DNA from: Actinomycetes bacterium
GTDB taxonomy: Bacteria > Actinomycetota > Actinomycetes > Actinomycetales > Microbacteriaceae
Direction of reading: 5' to 3'
Length of the DNA stretch: 64,000 bases
Assembly: GCA_029779645.1 (NCBI GenBank)
Contig: JAKPAC010000027.1
Location: 1-64,000 of the forward strand
A program made the position numbers and the translations under genes. Shown here piece after piece: positions 27,072-34,624 of the stretch (its first letter is position 1; each line of letters starts with the position of its first letter). The notes beneath the pieces were generated by a model. The model was given only the letters and a program-made list of their open reading frames with translations, searched no databases and was not told the origin of the DNA.

Positions 27072-28582
27072 GAGGTCCTCACAGAGTCGGTGCGGGTGGA
27101 GCGGCGGGTGGCGGGCAGCTCGCACTGCCCGACATCCACGCCTTCGGGGATGAAGAATTCGTCGAGCGACAGCACGGCCGTGCCGGGGCTCGGGATGCTC
27201 GCCGGCGGCGGGCCGGGGACGTCCGCGGCGGGGTCCGGCAGCGCATCGGCCCGGGCCGCGGTCCCGGCGAGCACGGCGTCGTCGAGCACGCCCTGGCGGC
27301 GCGCCACGATCGTCGCCGCCGTCGCGGCGGCCGAGACGTTCGCCATGGTGCTCGCGGTGCCCGCGACCGCGCTGATGGGAATCAGCACGATGAGCAGGTG
27401 GATCGGCAGGCCGACCGCGGTGAGCACGGCGGTCGCGGTGATGATCGCGGTGCCGGGCACGCCCGCGGTGCCGAGCGAGACGAGCAGGCAGAGCCCGGCG
27501 AGGGCCGCGTAGTCCCAGATCGAGTACTCGATGCCGAGGGCGTTGATGGTGAACACGGCGACGATGACCGGCCAGATCCCGGAGCATCCGGGCATCCCGA
27601 TCGTCGTGCCGATCGGCGCTGTGAAGGCGGCGATCTCCTCGGGTACGCCCACCTTGTTGGTGAGCGCCCTGATCGTGAGCGGCAGGGTGCCGACGCTCGA
27701 CTGCGTGCTGAACGCGGTGTACTGCGCGGGGGTCAGGGCGCGGAACCATCGCAGGGGGCTGACGTCGGCGACCACCCGGAGCAGGATGCCGTTCACGAGG
27801 TAGGCGCTCACGAACGCGAGGCCGAGGGCGAGCACCAGCACGAGCAGCAGCGAGAGCACGTCCTCGATCCGCGTGATCGCGGTGGCCACCGTGGTCGAGA
27901 CCAGCGCGAGCACGGCATACGGGGTGAGCTCGATGATGAAGCCGACCGCGACCATGACGACCTTCTTCGTGGCATCCACGACGTTCTTGAAGGTGCGCAG
28001 CTGCGGGTCGTCGCGGCGCGCGGCGACGAGGTAGGCGACGGCGAACAGCAGCGCGAACACGATGATCGCGACGATGTTGTTGCTGACGAAGTCGCCGGCG
28101 AGATTGGATGGCGCGAGCCCGAGCAGCACCTGATCGACCGGCTTGACGAGCCCGCGCAGCGAGTCGCCGCTGCTCGCCGCGTCGGCGCCGAGCGCGACCC
28201 CCTTGCCGAGCTCGAGCGAGAGGGCGACCGCGAGGGTCAAGACGATCGCGATCGCATTGGTGAGCAGCAGCCAGAACGTGCTGCTCGCGCCGATGGTGCG
28301 CAGCTTCGCCGTCGAGCCGAGCGACGTGACGCTCGAGAGGATCGAGATGAAGATCAGCGGCGCGACGATCGCGATGATGACCTGGATGTAGAGATCGCCG
28401 AGGAACGCGACGTAGTCGAGGCTGCCCCGAAAGCCGATGCCGACCCCGGCGCCGACCGCGAGCCCGATGAGCACGAGCGGCGTGAAGCCGACCCCGCGGC
28501 GACGCAGGATGAGCAGCCCGGCGAACGCCAGCAGCGTGGTCAGCAGCGCGGCAAGCGGCAGCAGGTTGAGGTCGGAGGTCAT
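27068..28582 (-). CDS. Dicarboxylate/amino-acid:cation symporter (DAACS family)
   Basis: 504 residues, eight or more hydrophobic segments and the family's two re-entrant loops. TPAQYTAFSTQSSVGTLPLTI is the serine-rich HP1 motif, and FTAPIGTTIGMPGCSGIWPV matches TM7. Further on, GVPGTAIITATAVL and AVAGTASTMANVSAA form the HP2/TM8 region. The closest known types are TcyP/DctP-like carriers; the substrate cannot be read from sequence. A long hydrophilic C-terminal tail (~90 residues, Pro-rich) is unusual. ATG 28582 has GAGG seven nucleotides ahead; a longer frame to 28663 is less likely. Coupled to the next gene by ATGA. Confidence 0.9.
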   Translation of the reverse strand: MTSDLNLLPLAALLTTLLAFAGLLILRRRGVGFTPLVLIGLAVGAGVGIGFRGSLDYVAFLGDLYIQVIIAIVAPLIFISILSSVTSLGSTAKLRTIGASSTFWLLLTNAIAIVLTLAVALSLELGKGVALGADAASSGDSLRGLVKPVDQVLLGLAPSNLAGDFVSNNIVAIIVFALLFAVAYLVAARRDDPQLRTFKNVVDATKKVVMVAVGFIIELTPYAVLALVSTTVATAITRIEDVLSLLLVLVLALGLAFVSAYLVNGILLRVVADVSPLRWFRALTPAQYTAFSTQSSVGTLPLTIRALTNKVGVPEEIAAFTAPIGTTIGMPGCSGIWPVIVAVFTINALGIEYSIWDYAALAGLCLLVSLGTAGVPGTAIITATAVLTAVGLPIHLLIVLIPISAVAGTASTMANVSAAATAATIVARRQGVLDDAVLAGTAARADALPDPAADVPGPPPASIPSPGTAVLSLDEFFIPEGVDVGQCELPATRRSTRTDSVRTS

Positions 28583-28674
28583 CGTGCGACCTCGCTCGTC
28601 GTGAAAGGCATGCCGTGAAGCTAACAAGCCGCCGGGCCGTTTTCGCGCGGAGTGACCGGTCATGACGGAGTATG

Positions 28675-28715
28675 TCGAAACAATTCATCGAGAAAATAGA
28701 ATGTTTGTAGACAAT
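28675..28715 (-). promoter_or_regulatory. AT-rich control region of the symporter operon with an inverted repeat
   Basis: An island of low GC in otherwise GC-rich DNA. The arms GAAACAATTC (28677-28686) and GAATGTTTG (28699-28707) form an imperfect inverted repeat around an AT-rich centre. Several weak promoter-like boxes are present and I cannot choose one. Confidence 0.4.
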
Positions 28716-28761
28716 TGCGCGAGGTGCTATTTTCGCGCCCCGCGGCCGCACCGAGGGCACG

Positions 28762-28783
28762 AAAAAACCCGGCTTGCGCCGGG
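28762..28783 (-). terminator. Rho-independent terminator of glmM
   Basis: On the minus strand CCCGGC-GCAA-GCCGGG followed by TTTTTT, 22 nt after the glmM stop; the only classical T-tract terminator of this strength in the window. Confidence 0.92.
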
Positions 28784-28805
28784 TGCCTTCGTTGCGGAGG
28801 TGCGG

Positions 28806-30164
28806 TTAGAGGGCGAGGCGCTCGCGGACGACGTCGGCGAGCTCGCCGGCGTGGCGGTGCGCGGTCTCCTCGTCGGCGGCCTCGACCATCACGCGCACCA
28901 GCGGCTCCGTGCCGGATGCGCGCAGCAGCACTCGGCCGGTGTCGCCGAGCGCCTCGCTGACGCGAGCCACGGCGTCGGCCAGCACGGGATCGGTGTTCAC
29001 CCGGTCGCGGTCGACGCCCTTGACGTTGACGAGCACCTGGGGAAAGACGGTCATCACCGAGGCGAGCTCGGCGAGGGTCTTGCCCTTGGCCGCCATCTCT
29101 GCCATCAGGTGCAGGCCGGTCAGCAGGCCGTCGCCGGTCGTGGCGAAGCGGCTCATGATCACGTGGCCCGACTGCTCGCCGCCGAGGGCGAAGCCGCCCT
29201 CGTTCATGGCTTCGAGCACGTAGCGGTCGCCGACGGCCGTCTGCAGCACGGTGATGCCGTGCTCGCGCATCGCGCGATGCAGGCCGAGATTGCTCATCAC
29301 GGTCGCCACCAGCGTGTCGCCGGTCAGCTCGCCGCGCTCCTTCATCGCGACCGCGAGGATCGCCATGATCTGGTCACCCTCGACGACGGCGCCCGAGGCA
29401 TCCACCGCGAGGCAGCGGTCGGCGTCGCCGTCGTGGGCGATCCCGAGGTCGGCGCCGTGCTCGAGCACGGCGGCGGCGAGCTGCTCGAGGTGTGTCGAGC
29501 CGACCCCGTCGTTGATGTTGATCCCGTCCGGGTCGGCGCCGATGACGGTGACCCGGGCGCCGGCGTCACGGAAGGTCTCGGGCGAGACGCCCGAGGCGGC
29601 GCCGTGCGCGCAGTCGAGCACGACGTGCAGCCCGTTGAGGCTGTTGGGCAGGCTGCCGAGCAGGTGCAGGACGTAGACGTCCTCCGCGTCGGAGAGGCGC
29701 TGGATGCGGCCCACGTCCGCGCCGGTCGGCTGCAGCTTGGGCCCCTCGAGGTGGCTCTCGATGCGCTGCTCGACCAGGTCTGGGAGCTTGACGCCGCCGC
29801 GCGCGAAGATCTTGATCCCGTTGTCGGGAGCGGGGTTGTGCGACGCCGAGACCATCACGCCGAAATCGGCGTCCTTGTCGGCGATCAGGAACGCGGCGGC
29901 CGGGGTCGGGAGCACGCCCGCGTCGTATACATCGACGCCGGAGCTCGCGAGGCCGGCACTCACCGCGGCGACCAGGAACTCCCCGGAGATGCGGGGGTCG
30001 CGGGCGACGATGGCGGTGAGCCGCCTGCCCGCCGCACGGCGGGCATCCGCGGTGCGGCCCTGCCCAAGCACCACAGCGGTGGCTTGGGCGAGGCGCAGCG
30101 CGAGTTCGGCGGTGAGGGGGCCGTTGGCCAGCCCCCTCACGCCGTCGGTGCCAAAAAGCGGCAT
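28806..30164 (-). CDS. glmM: Phosphoglucosamine mutase
   Basis: 452 residues. [14 protein letters not shown] is the normal start. The phosphoserine is S108 in SASHNP, the metal loop is GDADRC and the phosphate-binding loop [11 protein letters not shown] is at the C-terminus. It converts glucosamine-6-phosphate (from GlmS) to glucosamine-1-phosphate for peptidoglycan. It lies 19 nt after rpsI, so it is in the L13-S9 operon, the usual actinobacterial order. ATG 30164 is chosen over the longer frame because of the family start. Confidence 0.97.
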   Translation of the reverse strand: MPLFGTDGVRGLANGPLTAELALRLAQATAVVLGQGRTADARRAAGRRLTAIVARDPRISGEFLVAAVSAGLASSGVDVYDAGVLPTPAAAFLIADKDADFGVMVSASHNPAPDNGIKIFARGGVKLPDLVEQRIESHLEGPKLQPTGADVGRIQRLSDAEDVYVLHLLGSLPNSLNGLHVVLDCAHGAASGVSPETFRDAGARVTVIGADPDGININDGVGSTHLEQLAAAVLEHGADLGIAHDGDADRCLAVDASGAVVEGDQIMAILAVAMKERGELTGDTLVATVMSNLGLHRAMREHGITVLQTAVGDRYVLEAMNEGGFALGGEQSGHVIMSRFATTGDGLLTGLHLMAEMAAKGKTLAELASVMTVFPQVLVNVKGVDRDRVNTDPVLADAVARVSEALGDTGRVLLRASGTEPLVRVMVEAADEETAHRHAGELADVVRERLAL

Positions 30165-30183
30165 CTTCGCAGTACCCGGCGCT

Positions 30184-30681
30184 TTAGCGCTTCGAGTACT
30201 GAGGAGCCTTGCGCGCCTTCTTGAGACCGGCCTTCTTGCGCTCCTTGATGCGAGCATCGCGCGAGAGGAAGCCGGCCTTCTTCAGGGTCGGACGGTTGTT
30301 CTCCTCGTCGACCTGGTTGAGCGCACGGGCGATGCCGAGGCGCAGCGCGCCGGCCTGACCCGAGTCGCCGCCACCCGAGATGCGGGCGATCACGTCGTAC
30401 GCGCCGACGAGGCCGAGCGCCGTGAAGGGGTCGGTCACGAGCTGCTGGTGCAGCTTGTTCGGGAAGTAGTCCTCGAACGCACGGCCGTTGACCGTGATGG
30501 TGCCGCTGCCGGGGATGATGCGCACGCGGGCGATGGCCTGCTTGCGACGACCGACGGCCGCGCCGGGGACGCTCAGCACCGGACGGGGCGCTGCCGTCTC
30601 GGCCGCTGCGGGCGTCTCGGTCGAGTAGGAGGTCGACTCCCCGTCAAGGGGGGTTTCGATGGAATCTGCGATCTTCGCCAC
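30184..30681 (-). CDS. rpsI: 30S ribosomal protein S9
   Basis: 165 residues from a GTG. The conserved core starts at [13 protein letters not shown] and ends in the basic tail [12 protein letters not shown] that reaches the P site. The first ~43 residues are a Thr/Ala/Glu-rich extension seen in many actinobacteria. It is in an operon with rplM (26 nt upstream) and glmM. Confidence 0.97.
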   Translation of the reverse strand: MAKIADSIETPLDGESTSYSTETPAAAETAAPRPVLSVPGAAVGRRKQAIARVRIIPGSGTITVNGRAFEDYFPNKLHQQLVTDPFTALGLVGAYDVIARISGGGDSGQAGALRLGIARALNQVDEENNRPTLKKAGFLSRDARIKERKKAGLKKARKAPQYSKR

Positions 30682-30707
30682 GAGTCTGTCCTTAAGTCTT
30701 TCGGCGC

Positions 30708-31154
30708 TTACTGGGCGACCTGGTCGAGGGTGTAGGTCTTGGGCGTCTGGGCACCGTGGGGGTGCTCCGCGCCGCGGTAGACCTTGAGCTTGCTCAGCTG
30801 CGCACGACCCAGGCTGTTCTTGGGGAGCATGCCGCGGACGGCCTTCTCGACGGCGCGCACGGGGTTCTTCTCCATGAGCTCGCCGTAGGTGACGGCGGTG
30901 AGGCCGCCGGGGTAGCCCGAGTGGCGGTACGCCTTCTTCTGGGCCAGCTTCTGACCCGAGAGCGCGACCTTGTCGGCGTTGATGATGATGACGAAGTCGC
31001 CCGAGTCGAGGTGCGGGGCGAAGGTCGCCTTGTGCTTGCCGCGCAGCAGGGCTGCGGTGTGGCTGGCCAGGCGGCCGAGCACGACGTCAGCGGCGTCGAT
31101 GATCAGCCATTCGCGCTGGATCTCGCCAGCCTTGGGGGTGTAAGTGCGCGTCAC
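30708..31154 (-). CDS. rplM: 50S ribosomal protein L13
   Basis: 148 residues from GTG 31154. [18 protein letters not shown], the [20 protein letters not shown] stretch and [14 protein letters not shown] residues ([15 protein letters not shown]) are all conserved. First gene of the L13-S9-glmM operon, behind a leader of about 135 nt. Confidence 0.97.
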   Translation of the reverse strand: MTRTYTPKAGEIQREWLIIDAADVVLGRLASHTAALLRGKHKATFAPHLDSGDFVIIINADKVALSGQKLAQKKAYRHSGYPGGLTAVTYGELMEKNPVRAVEKAVRGMLPKNSLGRAQLSKLKVYRGAEHPHGAQTPKTYTLDQVAQ

Positions 31155-31209
31155 AATAGTGCTGCTTTCTTGATCGAACGGAGGTGTTCGTGAATCCCAC
31201 TCCGGGGTG

Positions 31210-31235
31210 GTTTCGCCCGGGAATCCCGGTGAAAC
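31210..31235 (-). promoter_or_regulatory. Hairpin in the rplM leader
   Basis: Interrupted inverted repeat with arms GTTTC/GAAAC and CCGGGA/TCCCGG in the untranslated leader. A role in L13 feedback is conceivable but only inferred. Confidence 0.3.
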
Positions 31236-31295
31236 ACGCCAGTGGAGGGCTCACGTTCGCGGTGCCGGCCAGCAGGGCCATGACACCAAGGATCC

Positions 31296-31325
31296 ATCAT
31301 ACATGCCGACACGCCCGGCGCTCAA
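31296..31325 (-). promoter_or_regulatory. rplM-rpsI-glmM promoter
   Basis: On the minus strand TTGAGC (31320-31325), 18 bp, TATGAT (31296-31301). Transcription would start near 31289. Confidence 0.7.
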
Positions 31326-31386
31326 ACGCGCTCTGCCGCCAAGCACCTCCGCCGAGCACCTCCGCGAGCGCCGCCGTCGTCGCGGC

Positions 31387-32091
31387 TCACATCGCCGATG
31401 CGACGCGAGCGACCCGCTCGGGCGTCTCCATCTCGGCGGTGATGAGGATGGGCAGGTGATCCGAGACGCCCTGCGGGAGGGTCGAGACGGTGTCGATCCG
31501 AAACCCGGCCGAGGTCGCGAAGTCGTAGTGCCCGCGGAAGAACTTGTAGCGCGTGTAGGTGCGCGCGTCACTGAGGGTGAGCTCGTACCCGTGGTCGCGC
31601 ACCTTCTCGCTCAGGTTGTCTTTGAAGATCGGGTAGTTGTAGTCACCGACCATGAGCGTCGGCAGCCCCGGCCCGAGCAGCTGCAGCTCGAGCAGCGCCG
31701 AGCGGATCTGGTGGCGCCGAAGCGAGTTGAGCGCGGTGAGGGGTGCCGCGTGAAACGAGGCGACGATGAAGTCGCGCTCGCTCGCGCGATCGCGGAACCG
31801 CACGCCGACGAGGCGCTCATGCGCGGGGCGCAGCACACGGTCGTGCATCGACTTCTTCAGCGCGACGGCGCGCACCGCGGTCGGCCGCAGGGTCGACGCC
31901 CGGTAGTACACCGCGAGCCCGAGGCGGTTTCGCGTCGTGGACTGGGCGAGCACGAGCTCGCCCACGCGGGCGGGCAGCGCCAGCGTCTCGGCTTCCTGCA
32001 GGCACAGGATGTCGGGATCGTGCGCCGCGACAAGCTGCTCGAGCTCGACGACCGCGCGATGCTTGCGCAGGTTGTAACTGATGACCTTCAT
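31387..32091 (-). CDS. Endonuclease/exonuclease/phosphatase family protein
   Basis: 234 residues. It has the EEP core: ISYNLRKH (Asn), DILCLQEAE with the metal-binding glutamate, FIVASFHAA, LMVGDYNYP with the GD-N pair, and GVSDHLPIL with the terminal SDH. These residues support a metal-dependent phosphodiesterase; the substrate (nucleic acid, lipid or other) is open. No signal peptide is seen. ATG 32091 follows AGGTGAG. It is divergent from the VanZ-like gene. Confidence 0.88.
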   Translation of the reverse strand: MKVISYNLRKHRAVVELEQLVAAHDPDILCLQEAETLALPARVGELVLAQSTTRNRLGLAVYYRASTLRPTAVRAVALKKSMHDRVLRPAHERLVGVRFRDRASERDFIVASFHAAPLTALNSLRRHQIRSALLELQLLGPGLPTLMVGDYNYPIFKDNLSEKVRDHGYELTLSDARTYTRYKFFRGHYDFATSAGFRIDTVSTLPQGVSDHLPILITAEMETPERVARVASAM

Positions 32092-32169
32092 CTCACCTGC
32101 CACACTATTGCTCCGCAGGTGCGCACGGTCCCCCGGCGTGCGGTTCTCAGCCCACTCACGGGGGATCGC

Positions 32170-32175
32170 TACGCT
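32170..32175 (+). promoter_or_regulatory. -10 box of the VanZ-like gene (leaderless)
   Basis: TACGCT followed by 6 nt and GTG 32182, the same box and spacing as at the glycerophosphodiesterase gene. Confidence 0.45.
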
Positions 32176-32181
32176 GATGCG

Positions 32182-32736
32182 GTGACCGCCTCCCCCGCGC
32201 CGACGCCGCCGCGCCCCGATCGCGGCCGCACCGCGCGCGCGCGGCTGGCGCTGTGGCGCGTGGCCGCGCTGGGCTACCTCGCGGCGCTGGCGTGGCTCGT
32301 GCTCATGCCCGCGAAGGTGGCGGGGCAGGCGACCGGCGTCGTGCACGTGCTGGCGCGCGCCCTGGCCGCGCTCGGCGTGCCCGAGCACCTCGGCTACCCG
32401 GTGCTCGAGTTTCTGGCGAACGTCGCGCTGTTCGTGCCGTTCGGGGCCGCGGCGGTGCTCGCCCTGCCGCTGCGGGCGCCGAGCACGGCATCCACCGCGA
32501 TGGTGATCGGCGCGGGAGCCCTCAGCAGCGTCGCGATCGAGTGCGCGCAGCTGTGGATCCCCGGCCGGGTCAGCACGATCAGCGACGTGATCGCGAACAC
32601 CCTCGGCACTGCGCTCGGGGTCGCGGTCACGTGGTGGCTGCGGGCGCCCCGTCGCCGAGGGTCCGCCGCCCCCGCGTCTGCGCCGCCCGGTCAGCCAGGA
32701 GCTCATCGGCCGGGTACCCGACCTCCATCAGCGTGA
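32182..32736 (+). CDS. VanZ-family membrane protein
   Basis: 184 residues from a GTG. Four hydrophobic segments and the VanZ pattern NVALFVPFGAAAVLAL, then SSVAIECAQLWIPGRVSTISDVIANTLGTALG, which holds the conserved E-x-x-Q and R-x-x-D-x-x-D/N residues. VanZ proteins are linked to teicoplanin resistance in enterococci, but most relatives have no proven role. The last ~36 codons overlap the 3' end of truA on the other strand (110 bp). Confidence 0.85.
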   Translation: MTASPAPTPPRPDRGRTARARLALWRVAALGYLAALAWLVLMPAKVAGQATGVVHVLARALAALGVPEHLGYPVLEFLANVALFVPFGAAAVLALPLRAPSTASTAMVIGAGALSSVAIECAQLWIPGRVSTISDVIANTLGTALGVAVTWWLRAPRRRGSAAPASAPPGQPGAHRPGTRPPSA

Positions 32737-33529
32737 GCCCGCGGGCGGCGAGCACCTTGAACTCGCTCGTGCGCTGCCCGGCATCGCGCAGCTGCGCGAC
32801 CTCTTCCGGCGCGAGCCGGCCCGAGCCCACGGCGACGCAGGCGCCGACGAGGGCGCGCACCATGCTGTGGCAGAACGCGTCGGCGCGCACGCCGGCGACC
32901 AGCGTGCCGGCGTCGTCGCGGTGCCACGAGTAGTCGAGCAGGGTGCGGATGGTGGTGGCGCCCTCGCGCGGCCGGCAGTAGGCGGCGAAATCGTGCAGGC
33001 CGATGAGTGTGGACGCCGCGGCATCCATCGCGTGCACGTCGAGCGCGCCGCGCACCGGCGTCGTGTTGAAGCGATCGAGCGGCCGATAGCCGGTGATGTC
33101 GTCGGCGACGCGGTACTCGTAGCGGCGCCAGACCGCGCTGAAGCGGGCGTCGAACCCCTCCGGCGCGGTGCGACTGGCGGTGACGGTCACGTCTTCGTCG
33201 GCGCGGAGGATGCCGTTCATCCGGCGCGCGAGTCCGCTCGCCGGATCGCCATCCCGCTGGGCGCGGCGATCGTTCGCGAGCCGCGCCCACTGCTCCGGGC
33301 TCAGATCGAGGTGCGCCACCTGCGCCGCGGCGTGCACGCCCGCGTCCGTGCGGCCGGCCACCACGAGTCGGGGCGCCGGCGCGTGGGCGTCGTCGGCCCC
33401 GGGGGCATATGCGCCGAAGATGCGATGCAGGGCCGCCTCGAGCACGCCCTGTACCGTGCGCAGCGAGGGCTGTCGCGCCCAGCCGCGAAAGCCCGTGCCG
33501 TCATAAGCGATGTCGAGCCGAATGCGCAC
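32627..33529 (-). CDS. truA: tRNA pseudouridine synthase A
   Basis: 300 residues. The catalytic aspartate is D62 in VAGRTDAGVHA. RMNGILRADEDV, FDARFSAVWRRYEYR and FCHSMVRALVGACVAVGSG are the family blocks. It modifies U38-U40 of tRNA anticodon stems. In many actinobacteria truA follows rplQ directly; here about 4.3 kb and several unrelated genes lie between. GTG 33529 is 6 nt after TAGGGT (leaderless). Its tail overlaps the convergent VanZ-like gene. Confidence 0.95.
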   Translation of the reverse strand: MRIRLDIAYDGTGFRGWARQPSLRTVQGVLEAALHRIFGAYAPGADDAHAPAPRLVVAGRTDAGVHAAAQVAHLDLSPEQWARLANDRRAQRDGDPASGLARRMNGILRADEDVTVTASRTAPEGFDARFSAVWRRYEYRVADDITGYRPLDRFNTTPVRGALDVHAMDAAASTLIGLHDFAAYCRPREGATTIRTLLDYSWHRDDAGTLVAGVRADAFCHSMVRALVGACVAVGSGRLAPEEVAQLRDAGQRTSEFKVLAARGLTLMEVGYPADELLADRAAQTRGRRTLGDGAPAATT

Positions 33530-33535
33530 CGAACC

Positions 33536-33541
33536 ACCCTA
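33536..33541 (-). promoter_or_regulatory. -10 box of truA (leaderless)
   Basis: TAGGGT on the minus strand, 6 nt before GTG 33529. It overlaps the stop codon of the upstream dehydrogenase gene. Confidence 0.45.
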
Positions 33542-34483
33542 GCGAGCGGCGCGCACCAGATTGCGCAGCGGCTCCCCCGCCAGCAGCGCGCGGGCGTTGT
33601 GCTCGATGAGCGCGGCCGCCCCGAGCGGGCGGCCGCCGGCCGCGTGCGGCGTGATGATCACGTTCGGCAGATCCCACAGCGGCGAGGCCACCGGCAGCGG
33701 CTCGGTCGCCGTGACGTCGAGCGCCGCGCCCGCGATCGACCCCGAGCGCAGCGCGTCGACCAGCGCATCCTCGTCGACGGTCGCGCCGCGGCCGACGTTG
33801 ATCACCCACGCGTGCGCCGGCAGCGCGGCGAGCAGGCGGGCGCCGAGCGCCCCGGTCGTCTCGGCGGTGGCAGGCAGCACCATGATGACCACGTCGGTGC
33901 GCGCAAGCAGCTCCGGCAGCGCGGCGGGGGTCACGACCTCGACGCCGTCCTCGGTCCGCGCCGTCGTCGCGACGCCGGTGACGTGCGCGCCGAGTGCCCG
34001 CAGGTGCGGCGCGAGCGTCCTCGCGATGCCGCCGAATCCCCACACCACCACGCGCGCGCCGCGCAGGGTCGTGAACACGCCGGGGCTCGGCTCCGGCTGG
34101 AAGCCGCCGAGCTCACCGGCCCAGCGGTGCCCGAGCTGCGCCCGCACGAGGGTGTGCAGCCGGCGCGCCGCCGCGAGCGTGAGCGCCAGCGCGTGCTCGG
34201 CGACCGGCGCGTCGTGCAGCGAGCGCCCGCCCGTGATCGTCGCCGCGTCGGCGAATCCGGCGGTCAGAAGCACGTCGCTGCCCGCTGCGAGGCCCTGCAC
34301 CCAGCGCAGCCGCGGCAGGCGCCGGGCCGCGTCGAAGATGCGCTCGTTCGGCATGCCCCACACGACCAGGGCCTCGGCATCCGCGTGCTCGCCTGGAATC
34401 GGCGCCGCGGGATCGAAGATGACGACCTGGACGCCCTCGATGACCGCCGGGAACGGCACGAGATCGGGCACCAGCAGCTTCAT
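33539..34483 (-). CDS. D-isomer-specific 2-hydroxyacid dehydrogenase
   Basis: 314 residues. The NAD-binding Rossmann site reads VVWGFGGIARTLAPHLRALGAHV. INVGRGATVDEDALVDAL is the signature with the catalytic arginine region, ALDVTATEPLP holds the catalytic glutamate, and NVIITPHAAG the histidine. Substrate unknown. ATG 34483 has GGAGGAG ahead; a GTG at 34528 five nucleotides after a TAGGGT box is an alternative start. It is not obviously linked to its neighbours. Confidence 0.9.
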   Translation of the reverse strand: MKLLVPDLVPFPAVIEGVQVVIFDPAAPIPGEHADAEALVVWGMPNERIFDAARRLPRLRWVQGLAAGSDVLLTAGFADAATITGGRSLHDAPVAEHALALTLAAARRLHTLVRAQLGHRWAGELGGFQPEPSPGVFTTLRGARVVVWGFGGIARTLAPHLRALGAHVTGVATTARTEDGVEVVTPAALPELLARTDVVIMVLPATAETTGALGARLLAALPAHAWVINVGRGATVDEDALVDALRSGSIAGAALDVTATEPLPVASPLWDLPNVIITPHAAGGRPLGAAALIEHNARALLAGEPLRNLVRAAR

Positions 34484-34583
34484 GCGACACTCCTCCCGGG
34501 CGACCCCGGGACCGCGGGCGCGGCCCACTGGCGACCCTAGCAAGCACGCCCCCGCGGCACACCCGATACGCAGGCTGCGCGCC

Positions 34584-34589
34584 TAGAAT
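34584..34589 (+). promoter_or_regulatory. Candidate -10 box of the acyltransferase gene
   Basis: TAGAAT, giving a start near 34596 and a leader of about 29 nt to ATG 34625. It rules against the earlier ATG at 34592. Confidence 0.4.
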
Positions 34590-34624
34590 GGATGCCTCCG
34601 CCGCCGCCGGCGCGACCCCCAGCC

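Noticed and set aside
26253..28760. Single 835-codon open frame on the minus strand
   Set aside because: Only its last 273 codons (from ATG 27071) look like protein; the upstream part is an Arg/Ala-rich shadow of the symporter gene.
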